DNA of 64,000 bases from JAGWAJ01 sp965215155 (GTDB lineage Bacteria > Acidobacteriota > Vicinamibacteria > Vicinamibacterales > UBA8438). The notes beneath the pieces were generated by a model, which saw only the letters and a list, made by a program, of their open reading frames with translations, was not told the DNA's origin and ran no database searches. Location: contig CBDCCY010000002.1 in assembly GCA_965215155.1 (NCBI GenBank), forward strand, positions 620,001 to 684,000, read 5' to 3'. Numbering within the stretch: position 1 is the stretch's first letter; the number at the start of each line of letters is the position of its first letter. Both the position numbers and the translations under genes were made by a program. Positions 60,094-64,000 of this stretch are shown piece after piece.

Positions 60094-61382
60094 GCCGTAA
60101 TAAAGTGTCCGTTACGCGGGCCGGGGTAACAGGCTGTAGTTCCACTCGCCATGAAACGCATCGCGCTTGATGGACAGCCTGTCCATCTCCTCGTCCGTGA
60201 CTCCCCGACCGGTTGGATAGCTGGCCTCGTCCAGCTCCGACCGGATGGTCAGGCCGCCTTGCGTAGTCGTCGCGCCGATCACGTTCACCACCACCTCGTG
60301 ACTCACCAGCGGTCGGCCACGCCAGTTCTCCGTAATGTGGCAGAACATCCGGTGCTCGATCTTGTTCCACTTGCTGGTGCCCGGCGGAAAGTGGCACACC
60401 GAGATCCGCAGCCCGAGCGCGTCGGCCAGCTTCTGCAACTCGAACTTCCACAGCCGGCTGCGGCTGCTGTTGGAACCGCCTCCGTCCGCCGTGAGCAGCA
60501 ACCGTGTGGCCGCCGGATAGGCGTGACGCCCCATCTGCAGCCACCAGCGCCGCACCGTCTCCACCGCGAACTCCGCCGTGTCGTGGTCAACGCCGACGCT
60601 CACCCAGCCCGTGTTCGCCGTCAGGTCGTAGACCCCGTAGGGAATCGCCTTGCCGAGCTCCGGGTCGATGAAGTCATGAACCTTCACCTCCTCCGGTTTC
60701 CCCTTCGGACGCCATTCCCGGCCGCCGTTGCGGTAGCGACCGACCAATTCCTTCTTCTTCGTGTCGATCGAGGCCACCGGCTGCCCCAGGCGTTGGAACG
60801 CCCGCACGCGCCGCGCGATGCGTCGGAACTGCGCATCCCGGTCCGGATGCTGACGGCCTTCGAGCGTCTTGCGGTTGGCCTGCAAGCTATAGCCCAGCTC
60901 GTGCAGCAGGCGGTTCACCGTGCGCTCGCTGACCCGATGTCCTTCCGCCCCCAGTTGCTCCGCCAAGCGCGCCGCGCTGCTGCAGGTCCAGCGCAGCGGC
61001 CCCTGCGGGTCTCCCCGTGTGAACGGGTCGAGCAGACGCTCCAACGCCTGCACGAGGCCCGGATCGCGATCCACCAGCGCCTTGCGTCCGCCCCCCGGAG
61101 CGCGCACCCGAGGCCCGCCCGCCCCCGGCTCCGGCGGCGTGGCCGAATCCAGTTCCCGCACGCCGGCCCGAACCGTGCCGCGCGACAGCCCGGTCGCCTC
61201 TGCAACCCGCGCAATCCCCCCGCGTCCAATGGCGCGGGCTTCCGCCGCAGCCCAAAGGCGCCGCGTGCGTTCGTCCAACAGCGGCCTCAGCACGTTGAAC
61301 TTCCCTTGCACCGCTTGCGTTACCGCGTTCATAGCGCCGACCATAGCAGAAACGGCCGCCAAAGGGGCAAGTTATTCTGGCG
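60094..61382 (-). mobile_element. ISAzo13-family insertion sequence
   Basis: A 1,289-bp element inside the glycosyltransferase gene. CTC is duplicated on both sides (60,091-60,093 and 61,383-61,385), and deleting the element with one copy restores the reading frame as GKAESPNWEEG. The ends are imperfect inverted repeats (GCCGTAATAAAGTGTCC and GCCAGAATAACTTGCCC). Confidence 0.85.
60112..61332 (-). CDS. ISAzo13-family transposase
   Basis: A 406-residue transposase. An HTH (RVAEATGLSRGTVRAGVREL) is followed by a DDE catalytic core: VASIDTKKKELVGRYRN, LLTADGGGSNSSRSRLWKFE and PPGTSKWNKIEHRMFCHI. The frame is intact. ATG at 61332 is preferred; earlier in-frame starts lie at 61344 and 61362. Confidence 0.88.
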   Translation of the reverse strand: MNAVTQAVQGKFNVLRPLLDERTRRLWAAAEARAIGRGGIARVAEATGLSRGTVRAGVRELDSATPPEPGAGGPRVRAPGGGRKALVDRDPGLVQALERLLDPFTRGDPQGPLRWTCSSAARLAEQLGAEGHRVSERTVNRLLHELGYSLQANRKTLEGRQHPDRDAQFRRIARRVRAFQRLGQPVASIDTKKKELVGRYRNGGREWRPKGKPEEVKVHDFIDPELGKAIPYGVYDLTANTGWVSVGVDHDTAEFAVETVRRWWLQMGRHAYPAATRLLLTADGGGSNSSRSRLWKFELQKLADALGLRISVCHFPPGTSKWNKIEHRMFCHITENWRGRPLVSHEVVVNVIGATTTQGGLTIRSELDEASYPTGRGVTDEEMDRLSIKRDAFHGEWNYSLLPRPA

Positions 61383-62282
61383 CTCCGCCTTACCTTGATG
61401 CCAGGCGCAGGCGTCCCGAGCCGGCACCATCAGCCCGCCGCACGTATAAGCGCGGTAGCAGAATTCGTTATCCTCTAGTCCCACACCCCAGCGCATGAAC
61501 GACTCGTCATTCCCGCCCACAGACCAGAAGAAACCCCTGCTGATTCCGAAGTTCCCCCCGATCATTATGCTGAACGGGTTGTCGGCCCTCGACGTCAGAT
61601 CGTTGGTTCTGGCCATGTAGGTCTCGGTCCAGGACGGAGTTACCGGACGATCTGAAAACAGCTCCTTCAACGACCCTGTCCGGCGCCGGATCATCTCTGC
61701 GTCGATGCCGTCCATCGCCACATGGCTGCGGGCCCCCAACGTCAGGGCGTCGGAGACGACGTGGTGCCACCTGGCGTGCGCCGCGATCCAGTCCGACTCC
61801 ACGAGCATGTCGCTGTCGAGAAAGATCAGGATGTCGTGGGCGGCTGCCCGAGCGCCGTTGTTCCGCGCCCTTGATAGCCCGAACCCGCGACGCTCCTGGC
61901 GCATCACCTTGGCGTCCAGGCGTGTCGAACGGGGCCGCTCCAGCGGCGGATCTGACCCGTCATCTACAATGATCACCTCGAACATCTCCCGCGGATAGGT
62001 CTGCCCTTCCAGCGACGCCAGAGTCCTTGCTAGAGTCTCGGCCGGCGTCCGCCATGACGGAATGATCACGGTGACAGGCATGGTCGGCGTGAAGGTCTCC
62101 GGAGCCGGCACTTCCACTTGCCGCCAGTCGTTGTACTGAACGGATGTGGGTTGTGGGTTCATTTCGGCATTGGGACGAGCCCACCTGCGTACTCTCATGA
62201 TGAACTTCCGCCCGGTCACATCCTGCATCGCGCGCCCCACGTCGCCGCCTTCCTGCTGTATTCATTCTGCCACGCCCGGACC

Positions 62283-64000
62283 TCACCCGGCATGGACGGC
62301 GCTGTTCGTGGCGTGTTCCCTGGCGTTCGCGCCTTCGAGCGCCGTCAGGTCGGCCGCCAACTCGCTCCGGGTTCCGGCGGCGGCGACGCGGCCGGCCTCG
62401 AGCAGGACGATCGCGTCCGCCGCCTCCAGCAGAGCCGTGCGGTGGGCGATCGCGACCACCGTCATGCGCCCGCGCAGCGATTCGAGCCCCGCCAAGACGC
62501 GCCGCTCGTTTTCGGCGTCGAGCTGACTCGTCGCTTCGTCGAGCACGAGCAGGGTCGGCTCGCGGACGAGCGCCCGCGCCAGGGCGATCCGCTGGCGCTC
62601 GCCGCCGGAGAGCCGGGCGCCGCGGTCGCCGACGACGGTGTCGAGTCCCGCGGGCAACCCGGCGACGAACTCCGCGGCGGCCAGACGCAGCGCGCGCCAC
62701 AGATCGGCCTCCGACGCCTCCGGCCGAGCCCAGTGCAGGTTCGCCCGGATGGTGTTGTGAAACAGTACGGGGTCCTGGGGGACGCAGGCGGCCGACCGGC
62801 GCCAGCGGCGCAGGTTCGAGCCGGTCAGCGGCACGCCGTCGACAAACGCCTCGCCGCCGGCGGGTTCGAGCAGGCCGAGCAGGATGTCCGCGAGCGTGGT
62901 CTTGCCGGCCCCGGACGGCCCGGCTATCGCCGTCAGCGTCCCCGCGGGCACGTCCAGGTCGACCGCCGCCAGCGCCGGCGGTCCGGGCGCGTTCGCGTAG
63001 ACGAACGAAACGCGGCGCACGGCCATTCCGCGGCGCAGCGCCAGCGGCGGCTCGTCGCCACCGGCCGGGGCTTCCGCGGCGTCCCGCCACGCCTGGAGAA
63101 CGTCCTGCGCGTGGGCGTAATCGGGCAGCATGTGCGCAATCTGCTGCACGTGGCCTTGCGCGCGGGCCAGCGCCGGCAGCACGCGGACGAAGACCGCCGC
63201 CAGGATCAGCAGTTCGGGCAGCGTCAGCGCGGCGGTGGATACGGCGAACCACGCGAACGTCGCGAGCGCCACGGCGGTGCTCAGGTGGAGCGCCGTGCGC
63301 GCCGTGGACTGCGCCACCGTGAACGCGAGGGCGCGCCGTCGCGCGGCCGCGGCCTCCTCGGCAACGCGCCGGACGTGCGATTCCTCCGCAGCGTAGCTCT
63401 TGGCGAGCTTCATGCCGGCCAGAAAGTCGGTGACGCCGGCGAAGAGCGCCCGGTTGGCGCCGACCAGTTCCGTACCGAGGACGCGCGAGCGCCGCACCAG
63501 CGGGTGGGTCGCCAGCAACAGTGTCCCGCCCACGAGCATCGCCAGGCCGCACACCGCGGGGGAGATCAGCCAGGCGAGCGCCGTCTGCAAGAGCACCAGC
63601 GCCGCCGCCACGGTGAATTGCAGCATTTCGATCGCGCACCGGCCGATGCGGTTGATACTGGTCGTCAGCACGTGCTGCACGTCGGATTGGCGCCGGCCGG
63701 CGAGAAACTCCCACTTGGCGCGGGCGACGGCCGCAGCGATCCGTTCGCGTACCCGGTCGGCGAATCCGAAGCAGATACGGTCCAGCAGGACGTCTCGTTG
63801 CCAGCCCGTCGCCGCGCGGATGGCGAAGAGCGCCAGGAACGCCCCGAGCACGACGGGCAACGTCAACTCGACGCCGGCCGCCTCGGCCGCCCGCGCCACC
63901 GCCTCGACGACGAAACCTCGTTCCGCCGGTTGCCCGGCGAGTCCGATGGCGCCCAGAAAAGGGAAGAGCATGATGACGCCGAACGTCTCGGTGACGCTGG
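62283..64000 (-). CDS. ABC transporter, fused permease and ATPase, 5' end outside window
   Basis: At least 572 residues, open to the window edge. A six-helix membrane domain (FLALFAIRAATGW, ALVLLQTALAWLISPAVCGLAML as part of it) is followed by the ATPase with Walker A GPSGAGKTTLADILLG, Q-loop PQDPVLFHNTIRANL, signature LSGGERQRIALARAL and Walker B LLVLDEATSQLD. It is a type IV half-transporter exporting a lipid, peptide or glycan. It lies 42 bases upstream of the glycosyltransferase, so surface-polymer export is plausible. Confidence 0.88.
   Translation of the reverse strand, partial: SVTETFGVIMLFPFLGAIGLAGQPAERGFVVEAVARAAEAAGVELTLPVVLGAFLALFAIRAATGWQRDVLLDRICFGFADRVRERIAAAVARAKWEFLAGRRQSDVQHVLTTSINRIGRCAIEMLQFTVAAALVLLQTALAWLISPAVCGLAMLVGGTLLLATHPLVRRSRVLGTELVGANRALFAGVTDFLAGMKLAKSYAAEESHVRRVAEEAAAARRRALAFTVAQSTARTALHLSTAVALATFAWFAVSTAALTLPELLILAAVFVRVLPALARAQGHVQQIAHMLPDYAHAQDVLQAWRDAAEAPAGGDEPPLALRRGMAVRRVSFVYANAPGPPALAAVDLDVPAGTLTAIAGPSGAGKTTLADILLGLLEPAGGEAFVDGVPLTGSNLRRWRRSAACVPQDPVLFHNTIRANLHWARPEASEADLWRALRLAAAEFVAGLPAGLDTVVGDRGARLSGGERQRIALARALVREPTLLVLDEATSQLDAENERRVLAGLESLRGRMTVVAIAHRTALLEAADAIVLLEAGRVAAAGTRSELAADLTALEGANAREHATNSAVHAG

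Larger units (their letters stand above)
59374..62240 (-). pseudogene. family 2 glycosyltransferase, split by an ISAzo13-family element
   Basis: The coding parts are 62,240-61,383 and 60,093-59,374. Joining them across the GAG duplication gives a 524-residue protein. The GT-A domain has VTVIIPSWRTPAETLARTLA, VIIVDDGSD and the DxD region IFLDSDMLVESDW, then GGNFGISRGFFW and DACAWHQG, where the insertion follows six codons later. The C-terminal part (NWEEGRAARRRIRRILLGKA, VVTIDAGHHSVDQIV) is an uncharacterised accessory domain. GTG at 62240 has AGGAAGG upstream. Confidence 0.82.

Noticed and set aside
62096..62109. Second junction of the tRNA-Arg island (CTCCGGAGCCGGCA)
   Set aside because: It lies inside glycosyltransferase coding sequence and is not followed by a T-arm or acceptor strand; a chance match.

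Overview
The window is high-GC bacterial DNA, dense in genes and with little intergenic space. A VWFA-type protein of the kind common in Acidobacteriota, quinoprotein/cytochrome pairs and a DUF3179 protein suggest an acidobacterial chromosome. That placement is an inference from gene content; there is no rRNA or other phylogenetic marker to test it.

Positions 1-25,300 are ordinary chromosome: a 2H phosphoesterase, VKOR, an AIM24-like protein, cytochrome c, a citrate synthase-like enzyme, hpt, a DUF3179 protein, tatA, an SLC13 transporter, tRNA-Val(CAC), a YtxH pair, uvrB, a VWFA protein, a DHH phosphoesterase, greA with a patatin-like protein, an rRNA/tRNA methyltransferase, rarA, an orphan protein family, a PQQ dehydrogenase with its cytochrome, and an outer-membrane barrel. 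A family of GC-rich palindromes (GGAGTCTGCG-type ends) is scattered here. In at least three places its end supplies the TAG stop codon of the gene beside it.

From about 25,690 the character changes. The 5' half of a tRNA-Arg(CCG) gene is followed by foreign DNA, a toxin-antitoxin pair with a broken PIN toxin, and a type I restriction-modification operon (hsdM, hepT, a fused mntA-hsdS, hsdR) lying between two inverted copies of an 81-83 bp palindromic repeat. After it come a non-coding stretch rich in perfect inverted repeats and a tRNA-type integrase. This looks like a genomic or defence island.

Positions 37,760-58,200 are the ruins of a second defence locus: an HTH-SNF2 helicase with a DUF3883 end, a DUF1156 DNA methylase, a DUF433/DUF5615 toxin-antitoxin pair and a DUF499 ATPase. 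The helicase has two compensating frameshifts and a stop codon. The methylase has an inverted internal segment, a frameshift and a 12.3-kb insertion. The DUF499 gene is cut by an IS4-type remnant. The insertion is an IS21-family element with a 4-bp target duplication. Inside it, a trio-recombinase (RIT) element splits istB, a second RIT element in the opposite orientation splits istA, and an IS110-family transposase with two zinc-ribbon genes lies on the istA side. Each RIT has a 6-bp target duplication.

Positions 58,586-64,000 hold a surface-polysaccharide type cluster on the minus strand: a sulfotransferase, a family 2 glycosyltransferase split by an ISAzo13-family element (3-bp duplication), and an ABC transporter that runs off the window.
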